Source of the DNA: Acestrorhynchus altus
Lineage: Eukaryota > Chordata > Actinopteri > Characiformes > Acestrorhynchidae
Direction of reading: 5' to 3'
Assembly: GCA_034509495.1 (NCBI GenBank)
Contig: CM067503.1
Span: 12,826,038 to 12,890,037 of the forward strand
DNA: 64,000 nucleotides
Position numbers and translations under genes: made by a program
The notes under the pieces: generated by a model
Told to the model about the DNA's origin: nothing
The model's database searches: none
Seen by the model: only the letters and a program-made list of their open reading frames with translations
Shown here: positions 52,889 to 64,000 of the stretch, piece after piece
Layout: the number at the start of each line of letters is the position of its first letter
Numbering within the stretch: the first letter of the stretch is position 1

Positions 52889-54780
52889 TAATGCAAACTA
52901 AATTTTTCAACAAAATGAATAGAAATAAGCTTAACATTTCTGTCACCTTTTTAGACACTTATTAAACAAATTGACAATTGATTGGTGCTTACTGATCTGA
53001 TCTGTGCTGTCCATAATGACCATTATGAATCCAATAATAAAGGACATATGACGTTTTATATTTATAGTCATATAAAACACAGACAGAAAACACAGAAAGC
53101 TGCAATTCCACAGAGAACTGGCCGATATGGTAAAATGGTCATATTACAATATTTATTATCTTAAAATACCACCAAAGTTACAAACAGTTATGTACCAATG
53201 AGTGACATAACACAGAAAATCCTACTGGTGGATTTATACTTGCTAAAGGCTTAACAGCTTCATCTGTATTTCCTCTCTATTTTGATTGACTGCAGCCTAA
53301 AAGAAATGTGATCTCTTCTTCCATATCAGTGTTGTGTATATGTGTGTATGTTCACTGGCTCGGCTGTATTTGGTCCAGAATCCCATTGGTTTTATCTGTA
53401 CCATTGGGCATGGGGGGGTGGGGTTGGGGTCCCTAGCTACCTACGTCCTTGACCAGACTGCATGATAATTTGCACGAGAGTGAATGCCATTAGTATTCTA
53501 ACCACTGTTGAAACTACTCTGTCAGTGTAGATACAACACAGGTCCAACCTGCAAAAGCCACAAACCACAGCTTTAATTGGAGCATTTTTTTGTGCAGCTG
53601 ATTTTCTTATAATTGAGGGAACATTTCCTGCTTCATATCCAAGAACATCTTTGTCTGCTGAAAGCACCAATAAAAGATAGCAACATAAAATGAAACATTG
53701 TTCCTATGGAGTTTAGTACATGCTTTCTTTCCTGTTTTCATTCCTAAAAGCTCATTTCCTCCTGCTTCCGGCATTTTCGCATTTCTCTGCACAAAGTCTC
53801 ATTGAGGTGGGGCTGGACGCATGATAAATTTCCCTGCACCTCAGTGAAAATATTTGTTTAATATCTGTGACGAGGTGGAGACAGGGGATTGTGGGGTGGG
53901 GGAAGGGAGGGGGAGTGTAGATGATACACAAGGGACTTGTGTTTCTGCCTCTTCGTGCCACTTTAATGAAATACGTTGGCGCTTGTGCTGTTCAGGAGCC
54001 GTTTTTCACGTTACAGTGGAATTAATAGATCAAATCACTGCTGAGGATAGCAGCTTATGGGTTGTGCCTCAACCCCCAAAACCCTTGCAGTGGGGGGCAG
54101 GGGGGATCCTTCACAGTGCCTTCTGCACATGACCCTCTGGGAGTCAGATTTCATTCATATTATTAGAGTCAACAGGCTAACGCAAACATGTCAAAGGGTT
54201 AGACCACTGGAGGGATCGGTGGGCCTAAGGTTCCTCAGGTCTCTTCCTGTTTGAAGAGGGGTGGTTTGGGTTGATGGTTTTGCTGATTGAAAGCAGATAT
54301 TTTATTATTTTTATTAATTGACATTTTATTAATATAATTATGACATATGTTTGGTGTTGATTGTCTGTTGGTAATTGATCATCCACCCAACATTTCTCAG
54401 CAAGTCTTAATGATCTGGTTACACTACATTTACATTTTTGAAGTAGGTAAATGTAGTGTTATGAGTCCCAAGCACTCTTATTGGTACAGCAGGGTGTGCT
54501 TACCCAGCAGTCTGTCATGAGGAAGGTAGTGTTTTTACTCATTACACTACATTAACTACACTGTCCCTGGTATTGGAATTTCTTTATCTCTAAGATTCTG
54601 GAGAGAAGGGTCGTCATTTACTGTGAAAGTAAAAAATATCAATCCTAATTTCTATCCATCACACTTCAGTCTTCAACTCTTTCTGATTTTTCTACATTTT
54701 TTTTGTTCTGATGCCATGGTCTTGCAAAATGGAAGATGGAAACCAGCTAAATTCACTTACTTCCAACTGAAATAAATCCC
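52889..54780. other. No recognised gene; G-rich patches at 53406-53429, 53884-53913 and 54091-54110
   Basis: Canonical G-quadruplex patterns occur on the + strand. Sequence around 53720-54260 is GC-richer than the surroundings. No supported coding exon. Confidence 0.45.
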
Positions 54781-54782
54781 AG

Positions 54783-54900
54783 TTCAAATGCCAAAGTGTG
54801 TATGAATGTCTTTGTGCATATGTATGTGCTCAACCTGCATACACACTCTGACTAATCAGTGAGAGGGGACAGGGCTAATGACATCACTGAGCCAGATATT
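54783..54900. repeat. Dispersed repeat, copy A (pair with 61812-61915)
   Basis: Shares AAATGCCAAA, GCTCAACCTGCAT, ACTC and GGGGACAGGGCTAATGACA with 61812-61915, in the same order and orientation. Confidence 0.65.
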
Positions 54901-55419
54901 GGGTTATAGAGTAAAATGAAAAGACAGGGGCAGTTTGCTCTGTTTTTTGCTACACACTGTTCATATTTCAGAATAAAAGTCCCGAGAAGGGATAATATTA
55001 ATACATACACGAATAGCAATTAATAATAGACGACATTCAGGTTGTTTTTCATTAGTATTTTGATGAACTTATTGTTATATCCATGTTCATCTAATCATTA
55101 CAAACCATCATTTAAAATTTTTGCATTTTCAGTCCAAAAACAGTGAATTTGAAGTGCTTATTTCTGTTCTCAAGTTATGGATAAACAGTTCATTTTTATA
55201 AAATTTTTATAGGCTCCAAATCTTGAAATCTTCAAACTGTTCTTCACTTCTACCCTCGCAATATTACCAAAATGTTGAACTTGTGTTATTATCAATGATA
55301 CAAAAAAATATAATTTCTTCATCAGCTGTTTTTGTAATGCCCTCTCTCAAAGTCTTACAGATCAATATCTGAACAGAAAATAGATTAGAAACCCAACTGC
55401 CAGGCTTCTAACACACAGT
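54901..55419. other. No recognised gene
   Basis: AT-rich. A stretch near 54973 (ATAAAAGTCCCGAGAAGGGATAAT) resembles one near 63848, so the dispersed repeat may be longer than the core pair. Confidence 0.4.
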
Positions 55420-55735
55420 ACGTGATCTGCAGATGTCATTCCCATTCTTCTTCAGTTACACTGGACTCTTCCTGGATCAAATTCAAAGTTCTCTTTTTCA
55501 CATTGAATGTCCTTCATGGTCTTGCTCCCTCTTATCTTCAGAATTTCTTCATCTCTTCATCCTTTCTCGCTCTCTCAGATCTTCTGGCAGTAATCTTTTT
55601 GCTGCACCACACACTGGCTCTGCTCTGTGGGTGGCAGGGCATTTAGTGGTGTGACACCCAAACTCTGGAATGAACTTCTGCAGAGTCTCTGTTCAGTTTC
55701 TTCTTTCAAATCCTAGCCAAAGTGTTTAGTTTGTG
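55420..55735 (+). pseudogene. Non-LTR retrotransposon C-terminal fragment
   Basis: Frames read KFKVLFFTLNVLHGLAPSYL and, after a frameshift, RSLRSSGSNLFAAPHTGSAL, then a PKLWNELP-like block from CACCCAAACTCTGGAATGAA. This follows the LINE C-terminal pattern of FKxLxxTxKxLxGLAPxYL, then RxLRSS, then LWNSLP. Frameshifts show decay. Confidence 0.75.
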
Positions 55736-56732
55736 CACTCAGTTATATCTTCCTCTACTTGATTTCTTTTTTTTAACAATTATTTGCCAAGTTGCTAGAA
55801 TACATAAATAAAACATATTAATCAAATAAATAATGGAGCATACAAAGTTGGATTCATTTGGACAAACTTGCTTAGCAGCTGCATAGCAAACACCTGTATC
55901 ATCTGTGTCACATCCTTGCAAACCGATAGCTACCACTTGTGATACTTATAAACTGCTTAGAAAATGCCTGAATCGAACATTTATTTTTCATGAAACACAG
56001 TTTTCTAGTTTTGTTTGTGTGAAAGATCAGATCAGGGTATATTGAATTTAGAGTCAAAAATTGAATTAATATTATATAAGAGTTACTATCATAATTTCTA
56101 ACTTGCCTTACATTGGCAAGTTAGAAATGATGGACTCCCTAAGAGTCAAAATTAGCTAGCAAAATTTTAAGAACAGCCAATTTGTCCTATTTCAACCAAA
56201 ATCAAACTATTTATTGCTGTTGGGTCTTGTTACTTGAGCAGCAGTCTGCACAACAATCTACAGGTTAAAGGTTGGAGAATTAGAGAATTAGCAATTATAC
56301 ATTTCAGCATTTAGAAACATTTATAGTTAATAATAAAATCTTCTACCTCGTGAATAGTTTGTAGTGTTTGACTCGAAACTGTGCTGTGCACATCTCACCA
56401 CTTGAGGCATGAAAGGCAAGCTGATTGGTTCTTTTTGTTGAAGGACAAGACTTTATCTGTAACCAGAAGTTTTTTGCTTTTCTTATTACTATTTATCCAT
56501 AATCATAAAACTGATTGGCTCTTGCTGTGTTGAAAAGTGAGCAAGATTCACTGCACCCTACCACCTCTTCTCATTTCTCCTCCCTATTAATCCTGTCAGA
56601 TACGTCACAGTCATCTTCATGCAATGCCATGTGCAGGGATTAATTACTCTTCTTAGTTACTACCACCTTAAACCACCTATTTTTTTGTCCAGGGGGGTTT
56701 ATATGTCTATGTACTTTCTAAAAGTGGAATGG
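55736..56732. other. No recognised gene; strong hairpin at 56090-56132
   Basis: AT-rich apart from the inverted repeat described among the findings. Confidence 0.45.
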
Positions 56733-56960
56733 TGGTTAGGGAACCAGCCTTGTGACTGGAAGATTGCCGGATCCTTTTCCTGAGGACATTATTTTAGTGA
56801 CCTAGAGCAAGGTATTTAACTCCTGATCTGCCCACTGCTCCGGCCATGAGTGCTCACTGCCCTCTAGTGTGTAAATTCATTAGTGTATGTGTGTTTCACT
56901 GTGTGGATAGGTTAAATGTGGAGGACAAATTCCCCTGTGTGCAAGTACAGTGGGTCTATG
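56733..56960 (+). repeat. tRNA-derived SINE, nearly full length
   Basis: The head reads TGGTTAGGGAACCAGCCTTG, TGACTGGAAGATTGCCGGAT with A- and B-box positions. The body has GACCTAGAGCAAGGTATTTA, CCCACTGCTCCGGCCATGAG and TGCTCACTGCCCTCTAGTGT, ending in GGTTAAATGTGGAGGACAAA and TTCCCCTGTGTG. Typical of an otophysan SINE family. Confidence 0.85.
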
Positions 56961-57611
56961 TGCACGTTTACATTTAAACAAATTGGAGACTTTTATAAAT
57001 TGGAGACACATTATAATATTCTAAAGACGGTTATTATGTGAATTAAAATAAAAACACTTACTACTAATACTACTTCTCCCTTTATATTGCACAAAATACA
57101 AATTAATATAAATCATCACATAATGTGTATTTTGAATAATAAAAGCATATTGCATATAGTAAAACCATTTGATGCTCCTTGATTTTTCATTGGAAAGTAC
57201 ATCATCAGCCATTCATTTCACTGGCTGCATACATAAGGAAAGTAGAAGGACATCTCTAAGCTTAAGCAGTTTGTCAGAGGCTGGTTTATATTGCCCGGAC
57301 AGATATATACCTGAGCTGCTATTGGTCAGGCAAGTTCCATTTTGTACCCATGGCCCTTATTTGTTGACCATGGTCCAAAAACTTTCTCAGCTACAAACAT
57401 TTTCTGGGTTGTGTAGCACACAAATATATGTGTCACGAAACAAAATGACTATATCTACTTGTTGAATCATAAAGCAATGTACATGGAGAGAAAGTTGAGT
57501 TGTTGTACACTTGCATGACATACTGAGGCAAGATGTGATTATATAAACAAAGCAGAACATTTAATATAGGATTTGATTCATGTACCTTAGCAATTGTTAA
57601 TTCTTCGTATT

Positions 57612-57687
<76 letters not shown>

Positions 57688-58265
57688 ATAAGGAGATGGG
57701 CTGGAATGTAAAGGAGGATGTGGTTAAGCAGGGCACACATCTTCACCAGGGCAGATTGGTTTCCCTGCTGGATGGCACAGGCTCCTGACCTTACTGATGA
57801 AGAGCAGACAAATTAGCATGAGCAGCAGGAGATTAGAGCAGCAGGTGACTCAACCTCCTCACTATCCTTATTATAACTTTACATATCTTGGAGTTATTGC
57901 TGTCATCCACTAAATAAAACAGTTATCAATTCATTAATATGGTAATAACCTTTAAAGAAATCACCAGATCATGTTTTATACTGTTTTATAATCCACCCTG
58001 CAAACCATCCAAAATCAGTGTCTTCCCACCTTTTTTCCCATCCATTCCACAACTAATGAACACTTGTGTATTATAGATATGATGTTCTTCTGTCTGGTGA
58101 ACTGGAACTGAAGTTAATCACCCAGTTATAGCTTTGCTCTGAATCCTTGCATTCTTATAGATGAATAATTACTAAAAAAACTGTTAAATACTGTATTTGA
58201 TTGCTTCTTAGTATCTAGAGTGATAAATATACTGTGAATATACTAATGAAGGTAAAGCCAACTGG
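56961..58265. other. No recognised gene; GT microsatellite inside
   Basis: AT-rich sequence apart from the microsatellite at 57614. Confidence 0.5.
57614..57683. repeat. (GT)n microsatellite
   Basis: About 35 uninterrupted units. Confidence 0.97.
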
Positions 58266-58437
58266 AAGGCATTTAACTCCCCAGGTGTTCCCTGGGCACA
58301 GTGGATAGGACTGCCCAGTGCTTTGGACATGTGTGCTCACAAACCCTTGGTGTGGGAATTCACTAGTGTTTCACTGCGGGGATGGAGTAAATGCAGAGTA
58401 TAAATTCCTATTTTGTCTATGTGCACATTTATATGTT
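58266..58437 (+). repeat. 5'-truncated copy of the 56733-type SINE
   Basis: Reads GGGCACAGTGGATAGGACTG, CCCAGTGCTTTGGACATGTG, TGCTCACAAACCCT, TTTCACTGCGGGGATGGAGT and AAATGCAGAGTATAAATTCC, aligning with the body and tail of the SINE at 56733. Confidence 0.8.
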
Positions 58438-59690
58438 TTTAATCAGCAATTTTGTAAAACTCCCTGCACTCATTACACACCCAAATGAACTGTTAGACTA
58501 AAGTGTTCATTTGTTCTATTGCTCTACTCTTGTTTTGATCAGTTTTAGACCATCATTTCTGCTGGTGACCTAGAGGAAGATGACATTTCCCTCAGAGATG
58601 GCAACAGGTCCATTTAGAACACAAACAGAAAACCATTAATTCACGTCTGAGCTGGTCAGAAACTGTACTTTTGAGCTTTTCAATTAGTTTTAGAGACGTG
58701 TCTGAAATAATAACAATAACATCACACTGCACCATGCTTTTGTTATTGGCAGCAATAACTGGTGTTAAAAGTACATGAGGAAAGTTTGCTCTAGTAGAAT
58801 CTCCTCGATGAATCCTGTGCCCCAGAGAACTGCTCACCCGAATCGAACTCTCCTCGGACGTCCTGCTCTCTATGAGTCCTCTGAGACTACTCTGCTCTGT
58901 CCTGCCCTAAATCGCATCTCCCCTCCAGCTAGCCTGCCATAAAGCAGCAGGGAAGCTTATCTTTAAAAATAGAAAGACTATTCACAAGCTCCACAAGGGC
59001 ACAGACCTGTGTCGCCCCGCAGCTCCTCACGCAGTCAATCACCTGCAGCGCCGGTGAAGGCTCTCTTTATTATGTGCATATCTTTCATATCCTGGGGAGC
59101 TTGTTATAGGCCCGGCCCGACCCCATGTAATGGCATGCATGACAAGCACCTCCATGACAGCTTAAAGAGCCCATATGAAGCGTCCCATTTTCATACACTC
59201 CTCCCTGCACTGCTCCGAGACTGACAGTTGACCTTATCACCGCCCGGCAGAGGAAATTTACAGCACTATCCTTTTGAAGTGTGCCTTTAAATGCCCCCTT
59301 CCACGCTCTGCTGGGGTGGGATCAGGCCTCTGCTTCTGAGATACAGCGGAACCGTCCGACTACTGGATTGAGGACATATCAAAGTCGACAGCAGGCTTGA
59401 AGCAAGCAGGACGATGTTTTCATGAAAAGTGACATGGAAATTGTGAACATATCAAACCAGTTTACATCTCATGGCAAGGACGCATTCTACAGGTTGTAGA
59501 TGGCACACACAGAAGCAAAGGCACACCAGCATACTGACAGATGACATCTGTGTTGTAGGTATAGACATGTAGTTTCTGCAGTACAATCATAACATATCCT
59601 CCTGAGTTTTATTCAGATTAGCTTCAAGAACTGACAACTTCTTTCTGGATTTCTTGTTCATTCCCTAGTCATATCACAGCAAACTATGAG
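58438..59690. other. No gene; conserved-looking GC-richer block 58800-59300
   Basis: About 500 bases of non-repetitive, GC-richer sequence in otherwise AT-rich DNA. It contains TAAAGAGCCCATATGAAGCG and GTCAATCACCTGCAG. This fits a conserved non-coding regulatory element better than an exon, since open frames are short and unsupported by splice sites. Confidence 0.35.
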
Positions 59691-59696
59691 TCCCAA

Positions 59697-59800
59697 AAAG
59701 CACAATTGGTCTGTCTCTCTTTCTGGGTAGGGGGACTCAATTACTCAGCATGATACTGGCCAACATGGGTACCTGCTGGCTGATGTAACAGAAATGGCAG
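59697..59800. repeat. Dispersed repeat core shared with 52547-52660
   Basis: GCACAATTGGTCTGTCTCTC and TTTCTGGGTAGGGGGACTCA parallel the block at 52547. Weak but ordered similarity. Confidence 0.4.
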
Positions 59801-61811
59801 TTAGTGCCCTGTCCATTGTACCATTGTGGAACAGTTGACTGCTTGGGCAATGTCCTCAATGTCAGTCATTTTGACAGTACTGATAATAGTCAGTTATTGA
59901 ATGAAATATTAAAACTTGAGTTTTATTCACCACTTAAGATTCTGGGCCTTTAACTCAAAACATTCAATTGTAGTAGTAGATGTAAGAGTTATTCTAACCC
60001 AATGTTTTGTTTGAGTTGAATACTATGTTTAGTAGTATTTTAGTAGTATAGTAATTGTATAGTATGCTGCATTATGTGTTTAAGTATTAAGTGTCTAATG
60101 TTATACAATATTATTTAGTAATATTCAGTTCATTCAACTTTCTAATGTGTTGATCAAAGCTTAACCTAATTTATTTTTGTTAGGTGTACCAATCCAGCTT
60201 TACAGTGCAGGAAAAAGTAGCCCAAAGAAAAAGTGATGGTTATGACCATCTTGGATGAAACATGCACACTAAGCCTTTTTGACAGTCCAGTTCTCTGGAC
60301 AGTGACATTCCATCTTAAAAATGATTTCTACTTTAACTACTTGTCTTTTGTAGTGAAAATGTTCAGCTTTTTCACAGGTAAGTTTCCTCATTTGATTCTG
60401 TCACAGAGAATTCAGCTGCAGCGTTGGCATATGGGTACTTTAGGCTATGGTGCGGAGAGGAGCGGCATGTCCACTGGGAGAAAACGGGAAGCGTGTGAAA
60501 AGCCTTTGATTGACAGCTTGTGTGAAAAGCCATTATCTGTCCCAGTTGGAGGCTGGTGAGATCTTCCCCAGCCCTGCCTGTCGCTCTTGCTTCTCCTGCC
60601 GATGAAGGGAAAAGACAACTCCCCTTGTGAATTCAAAAAAGAGGAGAAGTTTTTTTCTTTTTTTTTCTTTTTTTTTCTCATTTTCTGGCAGGGTGTTCTC
60701 CTATGAGACTCTGCTATGAGTAAAATCTAGGAGAATAAAATATGCTGAGCACATGATACAATATATTCCTATTTATCAGTGTATAACAGTGTTCTTAATT
60801 AATGTCTCAGAATATGTGTTTATCATCAGACTAGAGCAGGCCCTGCCTGTTTGTTAGGTACTACCACCAAGATACACCTGATAAGGTACCACCTCATATC
60901 AACATTTACTGGCAATAGAATGACAGTAGGGGATCTTTATATGTTGACAGTCAATGACCATCAAACAGTACATTGGTTCCTACACAATTTATTAGCCCCT
61001 CTCTACTCTGTCCATTAAGGAAAGAACTTCCTTCTGCAGCTTGTATTGTCTGTTCACATTCCCCCCACCACACACACACACACACACTATTAACGTTAAA
61101 AGTTTCAGCTTGTGAAAAAGTGTTGCACTCTGAACACTTGCAAAGCACTTTTCTACTCCAGCAATGTAGGAAGCAAACCACCCATCAGAGGTTTTTTTGT
61201 TACCTTGAAATAATGGCTTTACAATAAGTGTGATGTTCCACTGACCTACATTAGAATAGCACCTCTACTCTTGCAACTAAGGGCACAAAACATATAGTGA
61301 CAAATTTGTTTCTCTCAGCGCATCCTGAAAATCATCAATCGTGTTAAGGCTGGCTAAAATTGCAAATTCCTGACTGCTGTTGAAGCCCAGTAGCAAGAAA
61401 TGCCAATTTTTGGATAATGCTACAACAATGATTCAAGAAAACCTAAAATAGAGACACATTAACGCTGTAATACCTGACACGTTTAACAGACATTGACAGA
61501 TATTTTGTCATCTTTGCAGTTTATAACAGTGAATATGCCAAGACTCTGCTTACAGAGATGTGCCCTCACCCAAAGACTAACTGAATCCTAAATGAATACT
61601 ACTAGATCTGGATTTTGCTGGCAGGTACATGCTGTTTTCTAGCCATCCTATCTCAGGATAAGATATATGGTACACATATCATAACTACTTACCCTTACTT
61701 ACGTACCCATCTTGTGCTTATTTATCTAAGCATAGTGGATGTGATATTGTGTGGTGAAATATCAGTGAGTATTTCAGCTTGTAAATCAGTTAGAATTAAC
61801 TTGTTTCCAAA
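59801..61811. other. No recognised gene; short CA array 61064-61087
   Basis: A unique-looking GC-richer stretch lies at 60415-60630, with TGTGAAAAGCC repeated about 29 bases apart. T-rich run at 60650-60677. Otherwise AT-rich. Confidence 0.4.
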
Positions 61812-61915
61812 CGAATTAAATTGTAGTTTAAATGCCAAAGGAGCTTCCAGTGCATGTTTACAGCTCAACCTGCATGCAGACTCCAAATGATCTCTGATGG
61901 GGACAGGGCTAATGA
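61812..61915. repeat. Dispersed repeat, copy B (pair with 54783-54900)
   Basis: Second copy of the unit with AAATGCCAAAG, GCTCAACCTGCATGCAGACT and GGGGACAGGGCTAATGACA. Confidence 0.65.
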
Positions 61916-62986
61916 CACTGCTGCCATTCTAGTATTCGAGGATTTCCTGGCACTTGTTACTGCCTCATATAAAAAAGATTAAACAATCAAATGTCTGGTG
62001 AATAAATGTACATCAAACTGCAAAAACATCTGACAGAATTGGCCTAGGATTCTAAAAGTTAATATCTGTGACCAAGCTGGTTGGCTAGCATGGCCAGCAA
62101 AACTGGTCACCTCTGAAATTTGACTTGTTGATTCCTCTGTGAGTTTCTAATTATGTTGGTGCTTAATTTAACTGATTATTCTGCCTACCAAAGGGTAAGC
62201 TCATTCAATTATCTCTACAGAGAAAGAGAAAAAAACAAATCCTAAATAATCCTAACTGTCCATTTAGTATTTCCTGAATTTAACCCACTTTCGTTTACTT
62301 ATTCCAGTTTTCTCATTCCAGAAATCATTAGGCCCTGTCCGAAGGCCTACAAGACCTCAAGGGTTCCCCAGAGCAGTCCTTATTCTACAATGTGTCATTG
62401 TATAAGGAATATTTCCAGAAATCATAAACCTGTGTCACCTGGTTGTTTGATCAGAAAACGATAACCAAGAGAGCAATATGGGAGTCATCTCTTCCCTTAT
62501 AACAGCAACGTTGAAGTCTCATAATCTTATCAGTCACAACAGAGACTTGCAAAACATGTCTGGTGATATGGGATTAGATTTGCATTTCCTCATATTTGTA
62601 TTAAATGTTTATTGCATTCATTGCCCTAAGATAAAGCTTTCTTTTTAATAAAGGTCCAATATCGCTTCCAGTCTCTCTCTCTGACAGATGTCTTGTAAGG
62701 AGATAAAATTCTAATATTATGGAGGCAAAAGGATAGCGCTGAATGTAAAAGGATAGACTGCAGAAGATGCAGTACCAACAAAACAATTATGAACCTTTTT
62801 AGCTGTATTGCTTGGATCAAATGTTTGCTGTGCAGATATATTGGACCACTGATAAGTGAAAGATTTGCATAATGTGGTTTACTCATATTGGTGTAGTACT
62901 CTGGTTTTGTCAGTTTGGTTGATTTAACCAATAAAGTAAAATATAAATGATATAAACAGTATGTGCACTATTCTGATACATGTGCT

Positions 62987-63025
<39 letters not shown>

Positions 63026-64000
63026 TTCAGATGCACCAGGAAAACATTTTGATCCTCTGGGATCTTTGTAGGATATGAAATGTGCTTTTCTTGGATTCCT
63101 GGGGTAAAAATGTTTACTTTCCTGCCTGAATAACAGTTATTTGTGTGGAAATGTGAAATGGCTTGTACTCCTTCCATGTTTCACTAACTCAGCATTTACT
63201 TTATCATATTACATTAATGACAACTGCTACTTTTCTATGATTTAAATGAGCCTAAAAATTTGCCTTCTTGCACCCCAGAGAGTTCCACTATGGATAATGG
63301 GGATGTATTGGGATGTATGGGGAGTATGGGGATAAAAGGGATGTGTTGAAGTTATTTAATTCTGATGTACACGTTGAAGATTCCCTCTTAAGACTGATAA
63401 TAACAATTTTCTTCATAAGTGTTTTTGATGACCAAATGGTGTGTATACTAAAACATCTAAAAAAAATTAAAAACAGTAAAAGGTTAATTTTTTTTTTCAA
63501 AATTTCATTTAAACTGTCATTTGTTTTATATTCATTACATATAGTTATAAGTTAAGTTATAAGTTAAATCTCTTTTTTGTTTAATTTTTGATTAATATGG
63601 GTAATAGCAAAATCAGAAATGCTAATTTCATTCAGTTACTTTTCAAACTATTTGAGTCAGTAGTATTTTTTAAAGTATTAGCTCTTAGAACCCCAAATCT
63701 GCACTTAAATACTGTTACTCAGTACTCAGTTAAATACTGTTTTCAAGGCTTCATTCAGATTAACCTACATGATACACAAATCATAACAAACTACAAGGCT
63801 TGCTTTATCAAACCACAATCAATTGTAGAAAATGATTACATTTCACAATAAAAGTCCTAAGAATGGTTAATACTGATACCTATATAAATAAAATTTTTAT
63901 AAAAATCTTTTTTTTTTTGGGACTTCTGTTGAGTATTTTGAAGAAAAAAACAAAAAACAACAACATAAAAACAGGTGAAATGGATTTTGTTCATACAATA
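61916..64000. other. No recognised gene; TTTA microsatellite at 62986
   Basis: AT-rich to the end of the window with no supported exon. The short G-rich GATGTATTGGGATGTATGGG repeat near 63302 is a local simple sequence. Confidence 0.5.
62986..63027. repeat. (TTTA)n microsatellite
   Basis: About ten perfect units. Confidence 0.95.

Overview
The window is vertebrate genomic DNA, almost certainly from a teleost fish and probably an otophysan (catfish, characin or electric-fish relatives). Evidence for this is split genes with GT-AG introns, long CA/GT microsatellites, tRNA-derived fish SINEs, Tc1-like transposons and L2/CR1-type and other non-LTR retrotransposon remnants. There is no operon structure and no sign of prokaryotic or organellar DNA. 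The otophysan assignment rests only on my recognition of repeat families and is an inference.

Only one protein-coding gene is well supported. It is the 3' half of an EphA-class receptor tyrosine kinase on the + strand, in nine exons from 6275 to 24496. The exons are 6275-6342, 6928-7053, 8158-8343, 14904-14965, 15813-16022, 17744-17893, 20681-20874, 22892-23029 and 24394-24496. They join without a frameshift into 411 codons plus TAA. These encode the intracellular juxtamembrane segment with its two regulatory tyrosines, a complete kinase domain with all catalytic motifs, a SAM domain and a C-terminal V-Q-V PDZ ligand. The signal peptide, ephrin-binding, fibronectin III and transmembrane exons are not visible and should lie upstream of base 1. 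The sequence mixes EphA4-, EphA5- and EphA8-like signatures, so I leave the paralogue open. EphA8 or a teleost EphA4-like gene fits best. The 3' UTR probably ends near 27.86 kb or 30.63 kb, where AATAAA signals are seen, and a hAT-like inverted-repeat element lies inside the longer version.

Region by region: 1-6274 is upstream intron or flank with a decayed LINE, a telomere-like degenerate repeat and a duplicated 150-bp dispersed repeat. 6275-24496 is the gene, whose introns hold SINE, MITE and Tc1 copies. 24497 to about 30630 is 3' UTR and flank. 31-64 kb has no recognised gene. It holds Tc1 pseudogenes (31.1-32.1 and 36.7-37.8 kb), a diverged minisatellite of about 32 bp in two blocks (32.45-33.85 kb), an L2-type LINE with a 335-codon open frame (38.0-39.4 kb) and several decayed LINE pieces (40-43 kb). 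It also holds SINEs, MITEs (48.4-51.3 kb), microsatellites and a few GC-richer islands that look like conserved non-coding elements.

I found no convincing previously undescribed system. The findings below are observations on an ordinary vertebrate locus. All family calls come from reading the sequence against remembered family features; no alignment was run.
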